From an uncultured Amaricoccus sp. (GTDB lineage Bacteria; Pseudomonadota; Alphaproteobacteria; Rhodobacterales; Rhodobacteraceae), in NCBI RefSeq assembly GCF_937858865.1, contig NZ_CALLYO010000371.1, forward strand, positions 1 through 5,101: a stretch of DNA of 5,101 bases. The letters run 5' to 3'. Made by a program: the position numbers and the translations under genes. Below are positions 1 through 5,101 of the stretch, piece after piece; position 1 is the first letter of the stretch; every line of letters begins with the position of its first letter. Below the pieces are notes generated by a model that ran no database searches, was not told where the DNA came from, and saw only the letters and a program-made list of their open reading frames with translations.

Positions 1-290
1 GCTTTGATCCAGAGCCGGGTCGGACGGTTGGGATTTTCAAGCTGCTCCCGGAGAATGAAGCCGTCGATGAATAGAATGGCTCCTGCCAAGGCCTCTCATA
101 CGGCCCGGAGGATTGAGTCGGGATCGAGGGGAATTCCGTTCGTGTTAACAGCGACTTGGGCGGACTGGAATGCGGCCGGAAAGGGGCTGGAAAGCGGCCA
201 TACGATTTGCGGCCGTGACCAGAGAGAGGTCAACGCGGGGGCGCGCGGGGCGCGCGTGCGACGACACCGAACCATTCACCCGGAGGAGGA
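1..290. other. Region downstream of recR without a convincing gene
   Basis: No intact gene is supported here. The first ~180 bases look less GC-rich than the rest of the window. On the minus strand, in the same register as recR, an open stretch runs from 95 to the left edge and reads EALAGAILFIDGFI, LREQLENPNRPTRLWIKA. It has a possible TTG start at 89-87. Immediately upstream in frame is TGA (98-96), and before that a 59-codon frame starting ATG at 275-273, with no Shine-Dalgarno. By hand count, the GC content by codon position of this frame over 1-100 is about 61/41/64%, which is a coding-like pattern. It could therefore be the 5' end or a decayed remnant of a leftward gene. I do not recognise the product. 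No tRNA-like fold or clear insertion-sequence end was seen. Confidence 0.4.
241..255 (-). repeat. GC-rich hairpin downstream of recR, possible transcript end
   Basis: This is a perfect inverted repeat with arms GCGCGC (241-246 and 250-255) and a three-base loop, 35 bases beyond the recR stop codon. A second, weaker inverted repeat (TGACC, 7 bases, GGTCA, 216-232) follows in the direction of transcription. Neither is followed by a T run on the minus strand, so this is not a classical intrinsic terminator. It could slow polymerase or protect the 3' end of the dnaX-ybaB-recR transcript, or be chance in GC-rich DNA. Confidence 0.25.
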
Positions 291-893
291 TCAGATCGCC
301 CGGCGCGCCAGCAGGGCCGCGCCGATCGTGCCGTCGTCGAGATAATCGAGTTCGCCCCCGATCGGCACTCCCTTGGCGAGCGAGGTCACCGTCACCCCGA
401 GGGGCGCCAGTTCGCCAGCGATGTAATGCGCCGTCGTCTGCCCGTCGACGGTGGCGTTGAGCGCGAGGATCACCTCGCGCGTCCCCTCCGCGGCCACCCG
501 GGCGACCAGCTCCGGGATGCGCAGCGCCTCCGGCCCCACCCCGTCGAGCGCCGAGAGGATGCCGCCGAGCACGTGATACCGGCCGCGGAAGGCCCCGCCC
601 CGCTCCATCGCCCAGAGATCGGCCACCGTCTCCACCACGCAGATCTCGCCGGTCTCCCGGCGCGGGTCGGCGCAGATGCCGCAGAGATCGCCGGTGGCGA
701 TGTTGCCGCAGCGCGGGCATTCCCGGACGCTCGCCGCCACCTCGGCGAGCGCGCCGGCCAGCGGCTCGAGCAGAACCTCGCGCCGCCGCACCATCGCCAG
801 CACCGCCCGCCGGGCCGAGCGGGGGCCGAGGCCCGGCAGCCGCGCCATCAGCGCGATCAGCCGCTCGATGCTCGCCTCGCCCGCCCCGGCCAT
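291..893 (-). CDS. recR: Recombination mediator protein RecR
   Basis: RecR works with RecF and RecO to load RecA onto SSB-coated single-stranded gaps during recombinational repair; it acts in the cytoplasm as a DNA-encircling ring. The 200-residue length matches the family. A helix-hairpin-helix region is at about residues 10-35 ([13 protein letters not shown]), followed by the four-cysteine zinc finger C59, C62, C71, C74 (CPRCGNI and CGIC). The Toprim domain runs from about 82 to 177, with ICVVET at 84-89 (E88) and SALDGVGPE around D117. The C-terminal part has the conserved [20 protein letters not shown]. The start at 893 is the family position, with [13 protein letters not shown] at the usual distance. 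It is preceded by no recognisable Shine-Dalgarno: ybaB ends TGA, then four bases, then ATG, so translation probably depends on reinitiation after ybaB. It is the last gene of the dnaX-ybaB-recR cluster. Confidence 0.97.
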   Translation of the reverse strand: MAGAGEASIERLIALMARLPGLGPRSARRAVLAMVRRREVLLEPLAGALAEVAASVRECPRCGNIATGDLCGICADPRRETGEICVVETVADLWAMERGGAFRGRYHVLGGILSALDGVGPEALRIPELVARVAAEGTREVILALNATVDGQTTAHYIAGELAPLGVTVTSLAKGVPIGGELDYLDDGTIGAALLARRAI

Positions 894-897
894 CGGA

Positions 898-1242
898 TCA
901 GAAGGGCAGCTTCATCCCCGGCGGCAGCGCCAGCCCCTCGGTGATCTTCGCCATCTCCGCCTGGGCCGCGTCCATCGCCCGCGCCTGCGCGTCCTTGATC
1001 GCGGCCACGATCAGGTCCTCGACCACCTCGCGCTCCTCCGGCACGAAGAGCGAAGGGTCGATCGCCAGCCGCTTCACCGCCCCCTTCGCCGATGCCGTGA
1101 CCCGGACCAGCCCCGCCCCCGCCTCGCCCGTCACCTCGATCTCGTCGAGACGGTTCTGCGCGTCGGCCATGCGGGTCTGCATCTCCTGCGCCTGCTTCAT
1201 GATCTTGGCCATGTCGCCAAGCTGGCCCAAGCCCTTCACCAT
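898..1242 (-). CDS. ybaB: YbaB/EbfC family nucleoid-associated protein
   Basis: Members of the YbaB/EbfC family are small dimeric DNA-binding proteins associated with the nucleoid. They are encoded between dnaX and recR in many bacteria. The 114 residues fit the family (about 100-115). Visible are the N-terminal [17 protein letters not shown] helix (residues 6-22), likely coiled-coil and dimer-forming, the central strand region with [18 protein letters not shown] (37-54), and the conserved C-terminus [12 protein letters not shown] (103-114). The start at 1242 lies three bases after the dnaX stop. A GAGGAG Shine-Dalgarno (1249-1254, minus strand), embedded in the last dnaX codons, is spaced six bases from the ATG. 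This supports both the start choice and translational coupling. Synteny suggests a role linked to replication and repair; its exact cellular function is not fixed by the sequence. Confidence 0.96.
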   Translation of the reverse strand: MVKGLGQLGDMAKIMKQAQEMQTRMADAQNRLDEIEVTGEAGAGLVRVTASAKGAVKRLAIDPSLFVPEEREVVEDLIVAAIKDAQARAMDAAQAEMAKITEGLALPPGMKLPF

Positions 1243-1245
1243 GCC

Positions 1246-2994
1246 TCACTCCTCTGAGAAGGGATCGAACGGATCCCAATCATCCTGATCGTCGTCGGAA
1301 AGCGCCGCCTGTGCCGGTGCCGCCAGCACGTCCTCCGGCCGCACGTCGCGTATCTCCGCCCCAGGGAAGGCCGCCAGCACCGCCTGCACCATCGGATGCT
1401 CCCGCGCCCGCGCCTCGAGGTCGCCCTTCTCCCTGGCGCGCACCTCGGCGATCGTCGCCGCGCCGCCGGAGCCCACCACCGCCACGCCCCAGCGCACCCC
1501 GGTCCAGAGCTGCAGCCGCTGCGCCAGCCGCGCCGCGAGATCGGGCGGCGCCGACTCGGCCGGCTCGAACTCGATCCGCCCCGGCGCGTAGCGCACGAGG
1601 CGCACGCCCTTCTCCACCTCGACCAGCAGGCTCACGTCCCGCCGCGCCCGGATCAGCGCCACCACGTCCTCGAACTGCGCATACCGCGCGAGCGGCCCCG
1701 TCTCCGGCGCGCCCTGGGCAACCGGCGACGTCACCGCCGCCGGCCGCGGCTCCTCCGCGACGGCCGTCGCCACAGCCGGACCGGGCGCCGGCCCGCGGCC
1801 GCCGCCCCGGCCGCCACCGCCCGGTGGCGGCGGGACCGAGCCGTCGCCCAGCCGGCGCACCAGCTCCTCGGGCGTCGGCAGCTCGGCGACGTGCGTGAGG
1901 CGGATGATTGCCATCTCCGCCGCCATGATCGCGCTCGGCGCCGCCGCGACCTCCTCGAGCGCCTTGAGCAGCATCTGCCACATCCGCGTCAGCGCCCGCA
2001 TCGGCAGCCGGGCGGCGAAGTCGAGCCCGCGCGCCCGCTCGTCGGGCCCCACGGTCGGGTCGTCGGCCGCCTCGGGCGTCAGGCGGACCATCGAGACCCA
2101 GTGCGTCACCTCGGCGAGATCGCGCAGCACCGCCAGCGGATCGGCCCCGGCGGCATATTGCGCCGCGAGCTCGGCGAGCGCCCCCTTGGCATCGCCCCGC
2201 ATCACCGCCTCGAAGAGGTCGAGGACCCGCCCGCGGTCGGCGAGGCCGAGCATGGCGCGCACCTCTTCCGCCGTCGCCTCGCCGGCACCGTGCGCGATCG
2301 CCTGGTCGAGCAGCGAGAGCGCGTCGCGCATCGAGCCCTCCGCGGCCCGGGCGATCAGCGCCATCGCGTCCGGCGCGACCGCGACGCCCTCGGCCTCGGC
2401 GATGCGCGAGAGATGCGCCAGCATGGCCTCGGGCTCGATCCGGCGCAGGTCGAAGCGCTGGCAGCGTGACAGGACCGTCACCGGCACCTTGCGGATCTCG
2501 GTGGTGGCGAAGATGAACTTCACGTGCGCCGGCGGCTCCTCGAGGGTCTTCAGGAGCGCGTTGAAGGCCGAGGTGCTGAGCATGTGCACCTCGTCGATGA
2601 TGTAGACCTTGTAGCGCGCGCTCGCCGCCCGGTAGGCGACGCCGTCGATGAGCTCGCGGATGTCGCCGACGCCGGTGCGCGAGGCGGCGTCCATCTCGAG
2701 CACGTCGACGTGCCGCCCCTCGGCGATGGCGCGGCAGGCCTCGCACACGCCGCAGGGCTCGATCGTGGGTCCGCCCTGCCCGTCCGGGCCGACGCAGTTC
2801 AGCCCCTTGGCGATGATCCTGGCCGTGGTGGTCTTGCCGACGCCGCGCACGCCGGTCAGCACGAAGGCATGCGCGATCCGGTCCGAGGCGAAGGCGTTCC
2901 GGAGCGTGCGCACCATCGCCTCCTGCCCGATCAGATCGGCGAAGGTCGCGGGACGGTACTTGCGGGCCAGGACCCTGTAGGCGGTCTCGGTCAA
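1246..2994 (-). CDS. dnaX: DNA polymerase III subunit gamma/tau (clamp loader ATPase)
   Basis: DnaX is the AAA+ motor of the clamp loader, which places the sliding clamp on primed DNA and, in the tau form, tethers polymerase III to helicase. The 582 residues show YRVLARKYRP at 6-15, Walker A GVRGVGKT (48-55), zinc-binding cysteines C67, C81, C84 and C87, Walker B YIIDEVHM (131-138; D134, E135), sensor 1 FATTE (162-166), the SRC arginine finger (R177) and sensor 2 GSMRDALSLLD (220-230). Domain III follows to about 380, then a Pro/Gly-rich linker (386-408), and a tau-like C-terminal domain ending in an acidic tail (SDDDQDDWDPFDPFSEE). The start is TTG at 2994-2992. No ATG or GTG lies between the upstream in-frame TAG (3033-3031) and the conserved N-terminus, so a TTG start is forced. 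A weak GGAAG lies five bases upstream. No A-rich slippery heptamer is seen, so probably only the tau form is made. First gene of the dnaX-ybaB-recR cluster. Confidence 0.97.
   Translation of the reverse strand: MTETAYRVLARKYRPATFADLIGQEAMVRTLRNAFASDRIAHAFVLTGVRGVGKTTTARIIAKGLNCVGPDGQGGPTIEPCGVCEACRAIAEGRHVDVLEMDAASRTGVGDIRELIDGVAYRAASARYKVYIIDEVHMLSTSAFNALLKTLEEPPAHVKFIFATTEIRKVPVTVLSRCQRFDLRRIEPEAMLAHLSRIAEAEGVAVAPDAMALIARAAEGSMRDALSLLDQAIAHGAGEATAEEVRAMLGLADRGRVLDLFEAVMRGDAKGALAELAAQYAAGADPLAVLRDLAEVTHWVSMVRLTPEAADDPTVGPDERARGLDFAARLPMRALTRMWQMLLKALEEVAAAPSAIMAAEMAIIRLTHVAELPTPEELVRRLGDGSVPPPPGGGGRGGGRGPAPGPAVATAVAEEPRPAAVTSPVAQGAPETGPLARYAQFEDVVALIRARRDVSLLVEVEKGVRLVRYAPGRIEFEPAESAPPDLAARLAQRLQLWTGVRWGVAVVGSGGAATIAEVRAREKGDLEARAREHPMVQAVLAAFPGAEIRDVRPEDVLAAPAQAALSDDDQDDWDPFDPFSEE
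1810..1831 (-). repeat. Strong inverted repeat in the dnaX linker
   Basis: Ten-base arms GCCGCCACCG (1810-1819) and CGGTGGCGGC (1822-1831) flank two bases. In the dnaX mRNA this allows a nine-pair GC-rich stem with a GGGC loop. It encodes part of the Pro/Gly-rich linker (PPPPGGGG, residues 388-395) between domain III and the tau-specific region. That is roughly where some bacteria shift frame to make gamma. No X-XXY-YYZ slippery run was seen just upstream. It may simply follow from Pro and Gly codons, which are complementary in GC-rich DNA. Confidence 0.6.
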
Positions 2995-3027
2995 GCGGGC
3001 TTCCGGCGGAAAGGAACTCTCGCGGCC

Positions 3028-3056
3028 AACCTAAGCGCCGGACCGGTCAGGGGCAA
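3028..3056 (-). promoter_or_regulatory. Candidate sigma-70-type promoter for dnaX
   Basis: On the minus strand, TTGCCC (-35, 3056-3051) and TAGGTT (-10, 3033-3028) are separated by 17 bases. They match the consensus at 4 of 6 and 3 of 6 positions, the latter being the key T, A and final T. Transcription would start near 3021, giving a leader of about 26 bases before the TTG start. The 8-bp palindrome GACCGGTC (3041-3048) lies in the spacer. Readthrough from opgD is also possible because no terminator is visible in the 82-base gap. Confidence 0.4.
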
Positions 3057-3076
3057 GGCGTGGCCCGGCCGGTCTC

Positions 3077-4657
3077 TCACGCACGTTCCGAAAGGAGCCG
3101 GTGCAGCTGCGAGGGGAAGGCCTGGTAGAGCCAGGTCTCCGACATCGCCTGCCCCTCGTGGCGGAGGTACATCCTGAGGTCGATCGGCTCGTCGCCCTGG
3201 TCGGGGGGGCCGATGCCGAGGTCGAAGGTCACCCGCCAGCGGTCGGTGGTGGCGATCGGATAGGCGTAGATCAGGCTGAGCTCGCCCCGGCTCGCCTCGA
3301 CCACCGCCTCGACGCCGCTCGAGCGGTCCATGCCCTCGAGGCCCTTGCCGTCGAGGTCGCAGACGAACTTGACCTGGTTCGCCGGGCGCGGCTGGCCGGG
3401 CACGCCGCCGGCGCCGATCCGGGTGGCGATGAAGCGGGCGACGGACTGGGGCGGGGAATCCTCCACCCAGTCGAGCTTGTAGCGCAGGTCGTGGCGGCTG
3501 CCCGGGGCCGCCGGCGCGGCCGGGTTCCAGAAGGCGACGATGTTGTCGTGGATCTCGTCGTTGGTGGAGAGCTCGACCAGCATCACCGAGCCGGGGCCCC
3601 AGTCGCCCTCGGGGGTGATCCAGCAGGTGGCGCGCTTCTCGTAGAAGACGCCGTCGTCCTGGTATTCCTCGAAGCTCCGCTCGCGCTGGGCGAGGCCGAA
3701 GCCGCGGAGGCCGTCGGCGCGGAAGCTGTTCGCCATCACCCGCGGGGGGTTGTTGAGCGGGCGCCAGATGCGCTCGCCGGAGGAGAGCTGCATCTCGAGG
3801 CCGTCGCTGTCGTGGATCTCCGGGCGCCAGTCGGGGCCGACGAAGTGGTTGTTCTTGCCGTACCAGAACATCGAGGTGAGGGGCGCGATGCCGAGGCGGT
3901 CGACCTGGCCGCGCAGGAAGAGCGCCACCTCGATGTCCTGGAAGACGCCGTTGTCGTGCGCGGTCGCCATCCGGTAGGCGCCGGTGGCGCGGGGGCTTTC
4001 GAGGAGCGCGTAGATGACGATGCCGCCGGCGGGGGCCTGCTCGAGCCAGAAGCGGGTGAAGCGGGGGAACTCCTCCGGGCCGGGGCCGCCGGAGTCGATG
4101 GCGAGGCCGCGGGCGGACATGCCGAACTGGCCGGAGTAGCCGGAGGTGCGGAAGTAGGAGGCGCCGAGGACGGCCATCCAGTCGTTCTTCGCCTCGGGGT
4201 CCATCACCGCGAAGCCGGCGAAGCCGGCGTCGTCGAGCTCCAGGGCCGGGTTGCCGTCGGGGATCTCGAAGAGGTCGCGCGAGAAGAGGAGCTCGCGCGC
4301 CTCGCCCTCCTCGACGACGCTGATCGCGACCGGCTCCTTGAAGTAGCGGCCGGGATGGAAGAAGCGCACCTTCGCCGCCCCCGGCACGTCGCCCCAGAGC
4401 ATCGCGTCCTTGCGGTAGACGATCTGGTTGTGCCGGTCGTAGTCGAGCGACTCGAGGATCTCGGCCTGGGCAGGCTGGACGGGGACGAAGGGTTGCCCGG
4501 CCAGCGCCTCGGCCATGTCGCGGAGCATGGCGAAGGAGAAGGGCGCCGGCTCTCCGGTGGCGATGCCGGCGGCCCCGGCCCGGCGCGGCAGCAGGGGCAG
4601 CACGCCGGCGGCGAGGCCGGCGGAGAGAAGGTCGCGGCGGGTCGGGCGGAGGGCCAT
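3077..4657 (-). CDS. opgD: Tat-exported glucan biosynthesis protein, OpgG/OpgD (MdoG/MdoD) family
   Basis: This family acts in the periplasm on osmoregulated periplasmic glucans. E. coli OpgG is needed for their synthesis and OpgD shapes backbone length; both have been described as beta-1,2-glucanases (GH186). The 526 residues are family-typical. A twin-arginine signal is clear: TRRDLL at 6-11 (R7, R8), hydrophobic segment about 11-23, and an AGA-A cleavage site after residue 29. This points to OpgD, since OpgG normally uses Sec. Family blocks include FGMSARGLAID (178-188), GGPGPEEFPRFTRFW (190-204), LGIAPLTSMFWYG (255-267), WRPLNNPPRV (298-307), YQDDGVFYEKR (332-342) and DEIHDNIVAFW (367-377). 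Acid residues D334/D335 may lie near the catalytic site, but this needs alignment. The start at 4657 has GGAG (4664-4667) six bases upstream and places the Tat motif correctly. No opgH is adjacent: dnaX follows on the same strand 82 bases away. The OpgD versus OpgG choice rests mainly on the signal peptide. Confidence 0.93.
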   Translation of the reverse strand: MALRPTRRDLLSAGLAAGVLPLLPRRAGAAGIATGEPAPFSFAMLRDMAEALAGQPFVPVQPAQAEILESLDYDRHNQIVYRKDAMLWGDVPGAAKVRFFHPGRYFKEPVAISVVEEGEARELLFSRDLFEIPDGNPALELDDAGFAGFAVMDPEAKNDWMAVLGASYFRTSGYSGQFGMSARGLAIDSGGPGPEEFPRFTRFWLEQAPAGGIVIYALLESPRATGAYRMATAHDNGVFQDIEVALFLRGQVDRLGIAPLTSMFWYGKNNHFVGPDWRPEIHDSDGLEMQLSSGERIWRPLNNPPRVMANSFRADGLRGFGLAQRERSFEEYQDDGVFYEKRATCWITPEGDWGPGSVMLVELSTNDEIHDNIVAFWNPAAPAAPGSRHDLRYKLDWVEDSPPQSVARFIATRIGAGGVPGQPRPANQVKFVCDLDGKGLEGMDRSSGVEAVVEASRGELSLIYAYPIATTDRWRVTFDLGIGPPDQGDEPIDLRMYLRHEGQAMSETWLYQAFPSQLHRLLSERA

Positions 4658-4699
4658 GTCGAGCTCCGGCTCTGTTGGCGCGAGGGGTCGGCAAGCCCG

Positions 4700-4728
4700 A
4701 TGCTAACCGCCCGCCAGCCCCGCCTCAA
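4700..4728 (-). promoter_or_regulatory. Candidate sigma-70-type promoter for opgD
   Basis: On the minus strand, TTGAGG (4728-4723) and TAGCAT (4705-4700) are separated by exactly 17 bases. Each matches 4 of 6 consensus positions, including TTGA and the TA..AT of the -10 box. Transcription would start near 4693, giving a leader of about 36 bases with the GGAG ribosome site at 4664-4667. Confidence 0.5.
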
Positions 4729-4742
4729 GCGGCTCGCGCACA

Positions 4743-4762
4743 CCCGGGCACGTGTGCCCAGG
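4743..4762. promoter_or_regulatory. Near-palindrome upstream of the opgD promoter, possible regulator site
   Basis: The core GGGCAC-GT-GTGCCC (4746-4759) is flanked by one mismatched pair and then two further matching pairs. This gives a 20-bp near-perfect dyad ending 14 bases upstream of the candidate opgD -35 box. The location suits a dimeric activator or repressor of opgD, or a site shared with the divergent antitoxin gene. No T run follows on either strand, so a terminator is unlikely. The regulator is unknown. Confidence 0.35.
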
Positions 4763-4782
4763 CGGCAAGCCATTCATTTCAC

Positions 4783-4840
4783 TTAACGATTTTTCCGTCT
4801 ATACGTTGTATTGACAGCTATCAGGGTGCCGGCGATGCTG
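4783..4840 (+). promoter_or_regulatory. AT-rich promoter/operator region of the antitoxin gene
   Basis: A perfect -35 box TTGACA is at 4811-4816; 17 bases on is a weak -10 match, GATGCT (4834-4839). An alternative pair is TTAACG (4783-4788) and TTGTAT (4806-4811), also with 17 bases between. The small dyad ATAC-GTT-GTAT (4801-4811) overlaps both and abuts TTGACA, the usual place for an autorepressing ribbon-helix-helix antitoxin to bind. A second inverted repeat, GCCGGC-6-GCCGGC (4828-4845), lies over the expected start of transcription. Which pair is used cannot be settled from sequence alone. Confidence 0.4.
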
Positions 4841-4854
4841 CCGGCGGCGCTGCG

Positions 4855-4863
4855 AAGGGAGGT
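4855..4863 (+). promoter_or_regulatory. Strong Shine-Dalgarno deciding the antitoxin start
   Basis: AAGGGAGGT, close to the anti-SD complement, ends seven bases before the ATG at 4871. The earlier in-frame ATG at 4835, and the GTG at 4826 and TTG at 4811, have no comparable ribosome site. The 4871 start is therefore preferred. Confidence 0.75.
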
Positions 4864-4870
4864 CGGGGCG

Positions 4871-5101
4871 ATGGCGGAGCGACGGCGCGGGGCGCGCGAG
4901 ATGATGGCATTCCGCATCACCGATGCCGACCGGCGGTGGATCGACCATGCCGCGGCGGCGAGCGGGGCGACGCGCACCGGCTTCATGCTGGCGGCGGCGC
5001 TGGAGAAGGCCGACGCGGTGCTCTTCGACCGGGTGCATCCGGCCTGGGACGGCGAGGCGATGCGGGCGTTCCGCGACATCCTGGACGACCCGCCGGCGCC
5101 G
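4871..5101 (+). CDS. DUF1778/TacA-type ribbon-helix-helix antitoxin (3' end outside window)
   Basis: The product is probably the DNA-binding antitoxin of a type II toxin-antitoxin pair. In this family it neutralises a GNAT acetyltransferase toxin that blocks charged tRNAs, and represses its own operon. Seventy-seven codons are present and the frame is still open at the window edge. The pattern fits DUF1778: a short strand MMAFRIT (residues 11-17), helix DADRRWIDHAAAASG (18-32), the TRTGFMLAAALEKADAVLFDR helix (34-54), then a toxin-binding tail with AFRDILDDPPAP (66-77), where the family usually continues N-x-x-L. The start follows the strong AAGGGAGGT site; starting at 4835 would add 12 residues. 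It is transcribed divergently from opgD. The partner toxin gene would be expected directly downstream but is not visible. The family call is recognition by pattern, not by alignment. Confidence 0.8.
   Translation, partial: MAERRRGAREMMAFRITDADRRWIDHAAAASGATRTGFMLAAALEKADAVLFDRVHPAWDGEAMRAFRDILDDPPAP

Noticed and set aside
172..214. Three GCGGCC copies at 172, 194 and 209
   Set aside because: Irregular spacing (22 and 15 bases) and a common hexamer in this composition; no repeat unit around them.
1280..2746. Long alternative minus frame inside dnaX, considered as a -1 frameshift product
   Set aside because: Arg/Gly/Ala-rich shadow frame with no slippery heptamer leading into it; lack of stops is explained by high GC.
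3040..3076. Terminator between opgD and dnaX
   Set aside because: Only short GC palindromes (CCGGCCGG at 3065-3072, GACCGGTC at 3041-3048) are present, with no adequate stem-loop followed by T residues.
2991..4694. A second long minus-strand frame (567 codons) overlapping opgD
   Set aside because: Arg/Pro/His-rich low-complexity product from a shifted frame; no family motifs. The 3077-4657 frame carries the Tat signal and all conserved blocks.
4689..4771. Nine-base direct repeat CGGCAAGCC at 4689-4697 and 4763-4771
   Set aside because: Too short, with only two copies and no flanking mobile-element structure; could be chance in GC-rich DNA.
3101..4786. A 561-codon open frame on the plus strand antisense to opgD, starting GTG with AAAGGAG nearby
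   Set aside because: Its product is a monotonous mix of A, G, E, V, R, D and L typical of the antisense of a GC-rich gene, and the opposite strand has clear OpgG/OpgD motifs throughout. The AAAGGAG is only three bases from the GTG.
4835..4870. Antitoxin start at the earlier ATG 4835
   Set aside because: No Shine-Dalgarno precedes it, it lies almost on the predicted -10 box, and the added residues (MLPAALRREVGA) look unlike the family N-terminus; ATG 4871 has a near-perfect site.

Overview
The window suggests a very GC-rich alphaproteobacterium, possibly Rhodobacterales-like. The grounds are the strong preference for G/C at codon third positions, the dnaX-ybaB-recR gene order, the alphaproteobacterial look of the DnaX C-terminus (an acidic D/P/F-rich tail), and a Tat-exported OpgD-type glucan protein. 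No rRNA, tRNA, CRISPR array or intact insertion sequence is visible. Placement below class level is inference.

Layout from left to right. Positions 1-290 hold no convincing intact gene. They contain a GC-rich hairpin downstream of recR and a weak, coding-like leftward frame that is interrupted by an in-frame TGA and runs off the left edge. Positions 291-2994 (minus strand) carry the conserved cluster dnaX, ybaB/ebfC, recR, transcribed right to left with junctions of only 3 and 4 bases. Positions 3077-4657 (minus strand) encode a Tat-exported periplasmic glucan protein of the OpgG/OpgD (MdoG/MdoD) family. An 82-base gap separates it from dnaX and holds a plausible dnaX promoter. Positions 4658-4870 form a divergent regulatory region with a good opgD promoter candidate, a 20-bp near-palindrome, and an AT-rich promoter/operator for the rightward gene. 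From 4871 to the right edge (plus strand) is the 5' part of a ribbon-helix-helix antitoxin of the DUF1778/TacA type. Its toxin partner, if present, lies outside the window.

How the genes work together. DnaX (clamp loader), EbfC/YbaB (nucleoid-associated DNA-binding protein) and RecR (RecFOR-pathway recombination mediator) are DNA replication and repair functions joined by translational coupling. The glucan gene is an envelope/osmoadaptation function and has no opgH glucan synthase beside it inside the window. The antitoxin gene marks the start of what is probably an accessory toxin-antitoxin locus. Most of the window is ordinary core genome. The points that deserve attention are the TTG start of dnaX, the strong hairpin in the dnaX linker without a slippery heptamer, the orphan Tat-type OpgD, and the regulatory elements around the antitoxin. 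I did not find convincing evidence of a previously undescribed system.
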